Below are positions 27,248-34,958 of a stretch of DNA of 64,000 bases, piece after piece. Within the stretch, counting starts at the first letter, position 1, and each line of letters opens with the position of its first letter. The notes under the pieces were generated by a model that made no database searches, was not told the origin of the DNA, and saw only the letters and a program-made list of their open reading frames with translations. The stretch spans positions 868,001-932,000 of the forward strand of contig NZ_JALJZX010000002.1 of assembly GCF_024171485.1 (NCBI RefSeq), read 5' to 3'. This DNA is from Chryseobacterium sp. HSC-36S06. Lineage in GTDB: Bacteria > Bacteroidota > Bacteroidia > Flavobacteriales > Weeksellaceae. A program made the position numbers and the translations under genes.

Positions 27248-27273
27248 GCGCTCCGCACTGTGGGGCGTTTTTC
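27248..27273 (+). terminator. Candidate terminator of the lipocalin-like lipoprotein gene
   Basis: Hairpin CGCTCC-gcactgt-GGGGCG (one G-T pair) followed by TTTTT. Confidence 0.6.
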
Positions 27274-27337
27274 TGTCACCGCTTTTCTCAGGAACATTAA
27301 TGAAACTCCGCTCCTGTGCGTGACAGACCGGTAAGGG

Positions 27338-28102
27338 CTACTCTTTTTTTTGATCTTCCAAAAGTTTACGCAGGGCGATCAGTTCTTCTTTCAGATCCTG
27401 AATATCCTTTGAGCCCGCAACCGAAGCTTCCTGCTCTTCTGCATCACGGCCGATAAAATACGTAGCGAATGTCGCGGTGACATAGCCGAAAATGCTGTAC
27501 CCGAAGACAGCGATAAGGAAACCCAAAGCCCGCCCTTCCGTGGTCGCGGGATTGAATTCATTGCCTACCGTAATCACCCTCATGGCAGTCCACCAAAGCG
27601 AAAGGCCATAACTGGTAAAACCCGGTGTCGGATTTTCAAACGCATGCATCCCGGCTGCACCGGCAAAAATCACAATAAGCGTTATCGCCATCACGTAACC
27701 GAAGGCACGGCGCTGCATCGTTTTCCGGAGACTCCGCATGCTTCTGTTAAACGACGAAACAATGCGCACCAGCCGCAGACCGCGGAGCCCCCGTAACAGC
27801 CGGGCAAAGCGGAATACGCGGAAAACCCGCAGCGCAGGAATGAACAACGAAATCGCCGTGAGCCAGTTTTTTCTCAGGAAGTAGAGTTTCTGCGGGGCCA
27901 GAAAAAACTTGATGAGAAAATCAATGATAAAGATGATCCAGATACCGATACTGATGTACTCCAGCACCGGACTGATGCCCCACACCAACTCAATCACGAG
28001 CAGTACCAGCCATACAAATCCTAAAAAAATCATTGGCGCCTCCAGTACCTGCTCTACAGACTTGAGCAGGCGTTTGCGTTCGTTCAGCATCTCTTTTTTC
28101 AT
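27338..28102 (-). CDS. Voltage-gated-type ion channel with a non-canonical filter
   Basis: This 254-residue membrane protein has the six-helix plan of the ion transporter family. S4 is a repeated arginine series (ALRVFRVFRFARLLRGLRGLRLVRIV, spread over about residues 88-115), then a linker, S5, a pore loop and S6. The pore loop reads WWTAMRVITVGNEFNP near residues 170-185, where canonical potassium channels have TVGYGD. A C-terminal coiled coil (about 225-254, IQDLKEELIALRKLLEDQKKE) may assemble a tetramer. Related ion transporter sequences with TMGSEYWP-like filters exist in other bacteria, so this is a known but unassigned branch. Conductance cannot be inferred. Confidence 0.82.
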   Translation of the reverse strand: MKKEMLNERKRLLKSVEQVLEAPMIFLGFVWLVLLVIELVWGISPVLEYISIGIWIIFIIDFLIKFFLAPQKLYFLRKNWLTAISLFIPALRVFRVFRFARLLRGLRGLRLVRIVSSFNRSMRSLRKTMQRRAFGYVMAITLIVIFAGAAGMHAFENPTPGFTSYGLSLWWTAMRVITVGNEFNPATTEGRALGFLIAVFGYSIFGYVTATFATYFIGRDAEEQEASVAGSKDIQDLKEELIALRKLLEDQKKE

Positions 28103-28487
28103 AGTTCAAATGGTCTCAATTTAAAAGAATAACGAAAACGCTGCGTGATGCGCAACCGCGGTTTTCATCATTGATAAATCTGTTTTCTATGCAGCAAAGC
28201 AGTAAAAACCGTACCATGAAGACATGCCCATTCCGTGATGCCGTTTATCGCGGCATCATGTACTCATTCAAAAGCTTTCAAAGCACTGACTTTCTCTCCA
28301 GATTCTACTCCAGGATTGTGTGGTTTTACGTTTTTTTATTATTAATTTTACCTGCGCCAACAGCCATCATCAGCTCAATGGATCAGCTGATGGACTGAAG
28401 AAAATATGGTATTCAGCACGCTTCGTAGTTCCTTCGGGTAAAATCCAACATTAAAACACTATATAACCAATATAACTCCATTGTTTT

Positions 28488-28520
28488 ATTGGACTTGTAT
28501 TGGACTTATATTGGACCTGC
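28488..28520. repeat. 11-bp tandem repeat, three units (ATTGGACTTGT type)
   Basis: ATTGGACTTGT, ATTGGACTTAT and ATTGGACCTGC follow each other directly (33 bp). The period of 11 bases matches that of the separate array at 40068-40122. Confidence 0.85.
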
Positions 28521-28572
28521 GTGCAAGGAAACCAGACTGTAACGTTAAAGTAGCACGTCTTTGATCCTCCTT

Positions 28573-28716
28573 AACCGTGACCTCCCTTACAACCTCCGTG
28601 CACTCCGTAGAAACCGCGGTGCCCTCCGTGGTTAAAATGTTTTGTGCCCCTTGTGAAACCTTCGTGTACTTTGTGGTTAAAAAAAATCCTCCGTTACTTC
28701 CGTGGTTAAAAAATCC
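28573..28716. repeat. Degenerate intergenic repeat, about 22-bp unit (CCTCCGTGnACTCCGTGGTTAAA type)
   Basis: Five to six degenerate units of about 22 bases run in succession. On the minus strand they spell TTAACCACGGAGGGCAC-like steps and translate into Thr-Glu-rich nonsense frames, a pattern known from spurious predicted proteins in many bacterial genomes. A lone related unit lies at about 34318-34344. Confidence 0.7.
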
Positions 28717-28790
28717 CCGCATTACGCTTTCCCTGCTTGCAGGATTCCGCGAAATGATTATCTTTAAGACCTACATCTTAAAAATTATTT

Positions 28791-29756
28791 ATGTCCTTAA
28801 CATTTTTACTTCTTGTCCTCATCGCCCTTGTGGTGACCATCGGAATCATTACCAAAAAACTTGATATCCTCACCTACTCCCCACCCGATAAAAACGGCAA
28901 ACAGATGCCCAACGGCGTGAAATGGAAACCCGTCACCTTTATCCTGCTGGCGGCCCTCGCGGCACTCATACAGCCCATGAATTACGACGTGATCAGCGTA
29001 GGTCACAAAGGCCTGCTCATCAATCTGCTAGGTGACAGAAGAGGGGTTTCTGATACGGAAGAAGTTTCGGGAGTCGTGTTCTATAACAAATACACCCAGG
29101 AAATCCAGGAGATCCCACTTGACCAGAGACATATCGAATATCCCGAATCCATTATCGTGGCTAAAGGCGGGTTCCCCTGCCCGATCAAGCCTTCGTTCAA
29201 CTATTCGGTGAAGGAATCTACAGCGTCGGATATGTTCACGAACCTGAGGTCTACCTATAAAAAAGGCGGACTGGAAGCCATACAGGACGGGTGGCTGAAC
29301 AATGCCATCATCGGGGCCATCAATGATGTGGCGAACCGGCATTCGATTGATTACCTCTTCAACAACCGGGAAACCTATGAAGCGGAAATTCTGTCGGAAG
29401 TGAATAAAAGAATCGGGAAATGGTTTATGGTTTCGCAGCTGAAAACCAATATCCAGCCTCCGAAAGCGATACGCCAATCCATTGAAGACAAGGCAACCGC
29501 AGATGCTGACGCGATTAAAGCGGAAGCCCAGGCACGCGTTGCTCAGGCCGATGCGCAGAGAAAGATACAGCTTGCGAAAGGAGATTCTGCGTCAATTGTG
29601 ATCCGGGCGCAGGCCGATGCCAAGGCGATCAGCCTGAAGCAGCAGGAAATTACCCCTACCTATGTGGAATACCAGCGCGTACTGAAATGGGACGGCGTGA
29701 TGCCGACGACTACGCTGGGGAGTGGTAGTGGGACGCTGCTGAATCTGGGGAAATAG
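28791..29756 (+). CDS. SPFH/Band 7 domain protein
   Basis: This 321-residue protein has an N-terminal membrane segment (LTFLLLVLIALVVTIGI) and a second at about residues 48-61. A SPFH domain (about residues 65-220) begins NYDVISVGHKGLLINLLG, and a C-terminal Ala/Lys/Glu-rich coiled coil (about 225-290, with repeated ADADAIKAEAQARVAQADAQ) follows. Members are flotillin/prohibitin-like scaffolds that oligomerise at membranes. No partner gene (NfeD or Clp) is adjacent, so the role is not specific. It stands at the edge of the accessory region. Confidence 0.85.
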   Translation: MSLTFLLLVLIALVVTIGIITKKLDILTYSPPDKNGKQMPNGVKWKPVTFILLAALAALIQPMNYDVISVGHKGLLINLLGDRRGVSDTEEVSGVVFYNKYTQEIQEIPLDQRHIEYPESIIVAKGGFPCPIKPSFNYSVKESTASDMFTNLRSTYKKGGLEAIQDGWLNNAIIGAINDVANRHSIDYLFNNRETYEAEILSEVNKRIGKWFMVSQLKTNIQPPKAIRQSIEDKATADADAIKAEAQARVAQADAQRKIQLAKGDSASIVIRAQADAKAISLKQQEITPTYVEYQRVLKWDGVMPTTTLGSGSGTLLNLGK

Positions 29757-29840
29757 GCGTAAAGTTATAGAATGCGCAGCAGGGTTAAAAGTCTTTCGGT
29801 TTGCAAAATCTTCTTCATTTAGGTTTTAGCTAAAGTTTTT

Positions 29841-31529
29841 TTAATGACAATTATCTATGATTTCCTGTTGAGTTGGGTTACTTAAGTTGTTTCTGACATA
29901 GTATGAGTTTGAATTCAAATTCCCCACAATATTTTTGATAGCACAAAAATTTTGCAGAGTAGGATTGTCAGAAACTAATAAATTCCCCACGCCAAAAACT
30001 TCTTCTAAACCGTGAAGACTGTCTATTAAACTACAACTGCTTATACTGATATATGGCATCTTAGCTTTCGTAATACCCGTGAAATCCTTAAGTTTAGGTA
30101 AGGAACCGACATTAAATCTTGTAAAGTGCTGTACCTTCTCTAAACCAATAAAATTTTCTAAATTTATACAATTATACACTTCGAAATATGCAATCGAATC
30201 CCCTATCTGTGTAAGAGAAGGTAAGCCTAGAAAATTTGTAAGGTTTTGGCAAGACCCTACTGAAAAGTGTCCGATCGTATTTACCTTATTTAATCCGTTG
30301 AAACTATTTATTCCCACATTCTCAAGATAAAGTCTTCCAATTTGCGCAAGAGACGAGAGTCCCTCCATATTTTTTAACTTAGGCAAAAATTTTAAAGTGA
30401 GCCAGTCAACTGTTTTAAGATTGTCTAAACCCTTAAGACTTTCCAGATTTTTGCAGTTTGTTATAGAAATATCATCATATGTTGAGGGAAAAACAAGACC
30501 TTCAAGTGTCTTTAAACTATTACAATCCTGGAGTGTAAAAGAAGTGGTGTTTTGGTAATTCCCTACAATAAATCCTTTTAGTGTGGTAATATTTGGTGCA
30601 TCTTTCAGTGCAAAATCGTATGCTTCGCACTGAATAGTTCTATTACCCAGGTCTGTTCCACGAAAACCTCTGCTCTCAAACTCCCCTGTTCTGAAATTTA
30701 AAGCCAGCCCGTCAAAACTTGGCACCGTAAGAAACGTAGAGTGATATGCCTGTTCTAATTTTCCTAATCCCTGCAAATCCATAATCAGAGGATTGAATCC
30801 CACGTATAATTTACCCACAAAAATTAAATTGTCCAGACCGGATAAAGTTTCTAATTTACTATTCTCAAATACGCTTAACCGACCGTTCGGAACTACATTC
30901 GTTCCGATTATTTTTAAACCTTCCAAACCCTTAAGATTTTTCAGTTTACTTGTGTAATGAATGTTCAAGTCAGCACCTACTTTCATTATAGTTGAAAGAG
31001 GAGATAAATCCTCGACGTCACCCCCAATATTCAGTTCAAAAACATAGGTGTAATTTTTATTGCCAAACTCATTAACCTCCTGTTGGGTATTTAAATAAAT
31101 TCTTGAATCGGTTGGTGCATTATGCTTAGCGGAAGTGAAAGTGACAATATTTCCGTAATGTATTTTTTTATCAGTTTTTACATAAAATCGCAGAAAATAC
31201 GTTTTATTACCTGTAAGATCATAGAAACTGCTTTTAAATGATTTATCCCCAGCGGTATATGTTCTTGTCTGATGTCCTTGGTTAGAATCTACTGTAAGAT
31301 TTTCATTATCATCCAGTAACATTCCATAATACAAAATTTGTTCACCATTTGTTTTAATAATTTCCCCTTCAAAATCAACCTGAATTTGAGAAATGTATGT
31401 GGGGTCATGAGTTTTTAGCTCAAGTAAGCTCTCACTCACCTCAATATTATCTGTTATCTCTGTTATTTCATCATTTCTGCAGCTTGTCAATAAAAAAAGT
31501 GATAATAAAAAAAATAGAATATTCCTCAT
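29841..31529 (-). CDS. Lipoprotein with leucine-rich-repeat-like domain
   Basis: This 562-residue protein has a lipoprotein signal (LFLLTSCRN, lipidated Cys near residue 17). Residues about 40-130 resemble the fibronectin-like segments of Bacteroidota surface proteins. From about residue 160 onwards it has repeats of the type NLxxLxGLxxLxxIG, for example LKNLKGLEGLKIIG, LETLSGLDNLIFVG and LKNMEGLSSLAQIG. This is a curved solenoid similar to receptor-L / BspA-like LRR domains. The coding sequence is clearly AT-richer than the flanking genes. It is probably a surface-exposed binding or adhesion protein. No partner is adjacent. Confidence 0.75.
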   Translation of the reverse strand: MRNILFFLLSLFLLTSCRNDEITEITDNIEVSESLLELKTHDPTYISQIQVDFEGEIIKTNGEQILYYGMLLDDNENLTVDSNQGHQTRTYTAGDKSFKSSFYDLTGNKTYFLRFYVKTDKKIHYGNIVTFTSAKHNAPTDSRIYLNTQQEVNEFGNKNYTYVFELNIGGDVEDLSPLSTIMKVGADLNIHYTSKLKNLKGLEGLKIIGTNVVPNGRLSVFENSKLETLSGLDNLIFVGKLYVGFNPLIMDLQGLGKLEQAYHSTFLTVPSFDGLALNFRTGEFESRGFRGTDLGNRTIQCEAYDFALKDAPNITTLKGFIVGNYQNTTSFTLQDCNSLKTLEGLVFPSTYDDISITNCKNLESLKGLDNLKTVDWLTLKFLPKLKNMEGLSSLAQIGRLYLENVGINSFNGLNKVNTIGHFSVGSCQNLTNFLGLPSLTQIGDSIAYFEVYNCINLENFIGLEKVQHFTRFNVGSLPKLKDFTGITKAKMPYISISSCSLIDSLHGLEEVFGVGNLLVSDNPTLQNFCAIKNIVGNLNSNSYYVRNNLSNPTQQEIIDNCH

Positions 31530-31814
31530 ATTTTATAATTTGTGAAAATTAAGATTAAAAAAGATGTTTCGAATGGTGGGCAGTATTCTGGTACTTCGAC
31601 TTCATCAGGGTTTAATTAAAACGGAGCATCGACATTTTGCCCGGTTCTAAGTTACTCAAAAAGTGGAATAATAACAGCGGCGACGCTATAAAAATAATTT
31701 CACTTGGTTCTTTTCTCCACTGCTCCGTGCGAACTGGAATTCGGGCCACCTCTGCTGCAAGAATTCCCCTCCGCTCCGCAAATTCTAACCTCATCTACCC
31801 TTCAATTTCCGGAC

Positions 31815-31844
31815 TTTGTGCTTTCGAAAAGATTTCTATCTTTG
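31815..31844 (+). promoter_or_regulatory. Intact promoter (TTTG-N18-TATCTTTG) in front of a gene stub
   Basis: TTTG at 31815-31818 and TATCTTTG at 31837-31844 are 18 bases apart, a good Bacteroidota promoter, with an ATG 17 bases later at 31862. The gene that follows is broken after 29 codons. Confidence 0.6.
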
Positions 31845-31861
31845 GTAAAAACCACCAGATC

Positions 31862-31951
31862 ATGATCAATAACTTTGAGAATGCCCAACAGGATATGAGA
31901 ACAGGTTATGGCTACGGCTCCACCCGGTACAGCAATGCCATAGATTATTAG
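31862..31951 (+). pseudogene. 5' stub of a small membrane-protein gene
   Basis: From ATG 31862 the frame reads MINNFENAQQDMRTGYGYG and then loses sense and stops at 29 codons. The beginning resembles the start of a flavobacterial membrane protein family (MxNFExAxxDMRxGYxxG, from memory). An intact promoter precedes it. The rest of the gene is absent and may have been lost in a deletion, because the truncated toxin-like gene starts within 90 bases. Confidence 0.45.
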
Positions 31952-32038
31952 GATGAGAAAGGGCTTTTGGAGGGTATAGAGGTTTTCAGGATGTTTGATT
32001 TTTGATGATATTTAATATATCGGGACCACTGGAAAGGA

Positions 32039-32518
32039 TTGACTTCGTCTAATTCCATTTCCCGGCAGCGGGGAATAGTTGGATTAATGCATTCTCACAA
32101 TAATGAAGATGTCGATAAGAATCACCCTATCAAGATATTTTCACCAACTGATGTTAGAACCTTTGTCAACCACTTAATGCCACAGGCGAATAAATATATT
32201 GGAAGCTATGCAAATGCATATTCTGTTGTGACGACTTCAGAGGGAAGCTATATGTTACAATATACTAAAAGTATTTGGCCCGGTTCTGTGAATTTTGACA
32301 AGAGAGAAGAATGGCAGAAATGGTATATAAAGAAATACCAAGATTTATTAGACAATGAAAATTTAACCCAAGCGAACGTAGAAAAAACTTTCACTCAATT
32401 TATTAAAGAAGTTGTAAAGATAGACGGGTTGGAAATATATAAAATCACCGAAACATCTTCTTCAAAATTAGAATTCGATGGTGTAGATAATCCAGTAAAA
32501 TCAACTCCTTGTCCATAA
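32039..32518 (+). pseudogene. 3' remnant of a JAB/JAMM-like toxin-type protein
   Basis: The frame from a TTG at 32039 encodes 159 residues but has no natural N terminus. It opens directly into GIVGLMHSHNNEDVDKNH and then FSPTDVRTF. The HxH (His18, His20) followed by SxxD (Ser35-Asp38) is the order of JAB/JAMM metalloprotease ligands, though the spacing is longer than normal. The rest (NKYIGSYANAYSVVTTSEGSY) is conserved in C-terminal parts of larger proteins of Chryseobacterium that I take to be toxin-like. The 5' part is missing. A small lipoprotein gene follows by 25 bases, as in pairs of this type. Its function is inferred, not shown. Confidence 0.55.
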
Positions 32519-32543
32519 AAATAACTTTATAAAATATTTAATT

Positions 32544-33104
32544 ATGAAAAATATATTTTTGTTTATAGCATTAGCACTAACAATTTCCTGCAAATCACAG
32601 ACCGTGTATCCTTTAAGAACTTTTACAGAGCTTCCCCCAAACTCTTACTTAAAAGACACGAACAATGAATTGACTCAATATGAGGGTGTTTGGAAAGGCA
32701 CATGGAACAATAAAACCATTTTTATAACAATCAAAAAAATTGTTAATATTTATGATAATGTATTAATGTATCAAAAAGATTTTTTAATCGCAAAATTTAA
32801 AGTAATTGATGCAAACGGAAATGTGAGATTTGACAATACCGCATTGCCTGACAATAAAGCAAAAATTACCGGAGGTAAATTCCGAAAAAAGGATGATAAA
32901 TACTCATTCTCCTATATCGATCGGGATTTGTGTGGAATTACAGGTTACATTATGGTTAATTTTACGGATTCATCAAAAACAAAATTGCAGTGGGTTTATT
33001 CAAAAGACAACGACTGGGTAGATTCCGACTGTTTTTATTGGGGTAAGCCTGCATCAGAAAGACCTGACCCATTACCACACAGTATAATATTAACCAAACA
33101 GTAA
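32544..33104 (+). CDS. Small lipoprotein of the DUF6705 type
   Basis: This 186-residue protein has a lipoprotein signal (LALTISCKSQ, lipidated Cys near residue 16) followed by VYPLRTFTELPPNSYLKD, the start typical of DUF6705 lipoproteins, and a beta-rich domain (EGVWKGTWNNKTIFITIKK; GNVRFDN). It is AT-rich like its neighbours. In Chryseobacterium such lipoproteins tend to occur in several copies next to toxin-like genes. Here it lies 25 bases after the truncated toxin-like gene, so I infer an immunity-like or accessory role. No experimental function is known to me. Confidence 0.75.
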   Translation: MKNIFLFIALALTISCKSQTVYPLRTFTELPPNSYLKDTNNELTQYEGVWKGTWNNKTIFITIKKIVNIYDNVLMYQKDFLIAKFKVIDANGNVRFDNTALPDNKAKITGGKFRKKDDKYSFSYIDRDLCGITGYIMVNFTDSSKTKLQWVYSKDNDWVDSDCFYWGKPASERPDPLPHSIILTKQ

Positions 33105-33241
33105 TTTAGCACCAATATTGTTTGTCTTTTTCACCTATTTTTTGATAAGGCACAGAAACTGACAATCAATCAACTTATACAGTCCTCATGATTAATGAGG
33201 ATTGTTTATTTTATAATAAAAATTTTGAAAATACTCACCCC

Positions 33242-33320
33242 CCCCGCTGTGCAAAGTCTCCTGACTTTGAGCCCACCATGTAAAACTACTTACTTTGAGC
33301 CTTCTACAAAACATATTATC
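33242..33320. repeat. Intergenic direct repeat, copy A (about 79 bp)
   Basis: It contains GCAAAGTCTCCTGACTTTGAG and further CTTTGAGCCTTCT, and matches copy B at 34207-34283 with a few substitutions and small gaps. It lies immediately upstream of the secreted-protein gene at 33323. Its ACTTTGAGCC segment occurs twice inside each copy and once more, in part, at about 34366-34377. Confidence 0.8.
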
Positions 33321-33322
33321 AT

Positions 33323-33778
33323 ATGAAGAAAAACATACAGTCTCTACTAAGAAAAACTTTAATCACCTTATTGATCGTCCTTGGTTTAACCGACTTTTAT
33401 TCCCAGAATGCCCTACTGAAAGATACAGAGGCCGCGAAGGTTGTTTCAAGAAATGTTTCCCAGGATTTCCGGGATCATAAAATTGAAGAAGCCTTCAATA
33501 CCCTCAGTCCGTATTGGCCACTGCCGGTGAATGAAATTAATAACCTGAAGACCCAAACCATACAGTCTATTAATCTGATTTCCGAGCGTTACGGGAAAGC
33601 GGAATCTATTGTAAAAGTTTCGGAACAAAATATTAAAGATGCAGGGTTTCGGGAAACTTACCTTGTGAAATTTGAATATACTGCCATCAGACTGATATTT
33701 ACCTACTATAAAAACAGCAAAGGCTGGCTTGTGAACGGTTTCAAATGGGATTCGGAATTTGATGAGGAATTCAGATAA
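33323..33778 (+). CDS. Small secreted protein, NTF2/DUF4019-like
   Basis: This 151-residue protein has a signal peptide (LITLLIVLGLTDFYSQN, about residues 12-28) and a small alpha+beta domain. The helix VVSRNVSQDFRDHKIEEAFNTLSPYW is followed by strands ending YYKNSKGWLVNGFKWDSEF, the order seen in NTF2-like small domains. I do not recognise an exact family. It sits in a cassette bounded by the two intergenic repeats and precedes a small membrane-protein gene by 36 bases. An immunity-like role is a guess. Confidence 0.65.
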   Translation: MKKNIQSLLRKTLITLLIVLGLTDFYSQNALLKDTEAAKVVSRNVSQDFRDHKIEEAFNTLSPYWPLPVNEINNLKTQTIQSINLISERYGKAESIVKVSEQNIKDAGFRETYLVKFEYTAIRLIFTYYKNSKGWLVNGFKWDSEFDEEFR

Positions 33779-33814
33779 CAGCATTGAGCTAACCGCCACA
33801 ATTTATTTCATTAG

Positions 33815-34171
33815 ATGAAAGATTCAAAAGAAAACACCCATACGCCCAATCATATTTCAGAAGAGGAAAGAATGAAATGCATCCTCTTTGCGGCTGCACT
33901 ACTTATTTACGGCACTTACGGATGGTTTAATGATGATATTTATATTCCCGGCAAACGAGGGAAAGGAATACATTTCCACGGTGCTGCCTGCACGCTGATT
34001 TACGGTGCTTTTATTTTTGGTGCGGCTAATTTTATTTCGGTTATCGTAGACCATTACGATAAAAGGAATAACGAAACGAACTATCAGAAATTTGCAAAGG
34101 TGAGCAGAATCATTGGTCTTATTTTACTTTTCTCAGGAATGATTTTTGGGCTGTTTAACCTGTCCTGGTAG
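33815..34171 (+). CDS. Small three-helix membrane protein, possibly immunity-like
   Basis: This 118-residue protein has three hydrophobic segments (ILFAAALLIYGTYG, TLIYGAFIFGAANFISVIV, IIGLILLFSGMIFGLFNL) and a conserved-looking loop with YIPGKRGKGIHFHG. Proteins with this loop occur, from memory, at polymorphic-toxin immunity loci in Flavobacteriia. The start is the ATG at 33815, 36 bases after the secreted-protein gene, so the two probably share a transcript. No toxin gene is adjacent. Confidence 0.65.
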   Translation: MKDSKENTHTPNHISEEERMKCILFAAALLIYGTYGWFNDDIYIPGKRGKGIHFHGAACTLIYGAFIFGAANFISVIVDHYDKRNNETNYQKFAKVSRIIGLILLFSGMIFGLFNLSW

Positions 34172-34206
34172 CATGGCCGGTGATGTAACCTCACTGCCCA
34201 TTCTAC

Positions 34207-34283
34207 CCCTGCTGCGCAAAGTCTCCTGACTTTGAGCCAGGATGCAAAACCACTGACTTTGAGCCTTCTAAAAAATTATTATC
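34207..34283. repeat. Intergenic direct repeat, copy B (about 77 bp)
   Basis: Near-identical to copy A at 33242-33320, including the GCAAAGTCTCCTGACTTTGAG core and CTTTGAGCCTTCT end. It follows the small membrane-protein gene and precedes the NTF2-fold immunity-like gene, so the two copies bracket a 0.9-kb two-gene cassette. Confidence 0.8.
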
Positions 34284-34407
34284 TTTTAGAAGCACACAGA
34301 AGTTGTCAGCAACACAATCTTTGTGACCTTTGTGATAGCTTCGTGTTTATCAGGAAAGAACGCTAACTTTGAGCTGATCTGATAAACCAGATCATTAAAG
34401 AGATCAA

Positions 34408-34791
34408 ATGAAAATGAAAAGAGCAGTTATATTTTTGATACTGATGGTTATGGGCATAGCGGTGTACAGAGCATTTTTCAGTACAGACCGATATACCGCG
34501 CTGAATCAGCAGGTTAGCAACTGCGACGGCTGCACTGTTAAAAATGAAGAAACCGCTGTTGATATCGCTGAAGAAATTTTGTTTGAAACATACGGCCAAT
34601 CCCGGATAGAGGATCAAAGACCCTATGAAGTCAGGCTGCTGGGAAATAAAGTATGGTCACTTAAAGGCACTTTAAATAATAGCACGGTAGAAAAGTTAGT
34701 CTCCGGCGGAAAGCCTGAATTCGGAGGAACATTTGAGATTGATATTGATCCCCGGGACGGAAAGATTTTAAAAATAATCCATTATAAATAG
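34408..34791 (+). CDS. NTF2-fold immunity-like protein
   Basis: This 127-residue protein has an N-terminal membrane anchor (VIFLILMVMGIAVYRAFF). The domain VKNEETAVDIAEEILFETYGQ (about residues 45-65) and the C-terminal FEIDIDPRDGKILKIIHYK match the pattern of the NTF2-fold immunity family (Imm-NTF2-2 type), which is usually encoded next to polymorphic toxins. No toxin is adjacent, so it is an orphan here. Expected role: neutralising a toxin delivered by neighbouring cells. It is followed by about 160 gene-free bases before the amidohydrolase. Confidence 0.75.
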   Translation: MKMKRAVIFLILMVMGIAVYRAFFSTDRYTALNQQVSNCDGCTVKNEETAVDIAEEILFETYGQSRIEDQRPYEVRLLGNKVWSLKGTLNNSTVEKLVSGGKPEFGGTFEIDIDPRDGKILKIIHYK

Positions 34792-34958
34792 TTTCATAAA
34801 CAGTCCACTCACATGTCCGAAGGTGATTGATCAGCATAAATAGTAAAGATTTGTCGACACCCGTACTAAAAAGTGCGGTTATTTTTGTGAATAAGCGGCT
34901 TTAAGTCCTAAATATTTATAAATTTACGGGTTTAACCAACCTTTGAAAACTTCAATTC

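Larger units (their letters stand above)
28103..28790. other. 688-bp gene-free stretch between the channel and SPFH genes
   Basis: No convincing gene is present. The open frame at 28171-28398 has no start context or conserved pattern. The stretch holds the 11-bp triple repeat at 28488-28520 and the degenerate TTE-type repeat at 28573-28716. Confidence 0.6.

Noticed and set aside
28171..28398. Open frame of 75 codons in the gap before the SPFH gene
   Set aside because: No signal, domain or promoter, and composition does not resemble coding sequence of neighbours.
31637..31861. Upstream part of the frame that ends at 31951
   Set aside because: Reads as non-coding sequence; the promoter at 31815-31844 and the ATG at 31862 show that only the last 29 codons belong to a gene stub.
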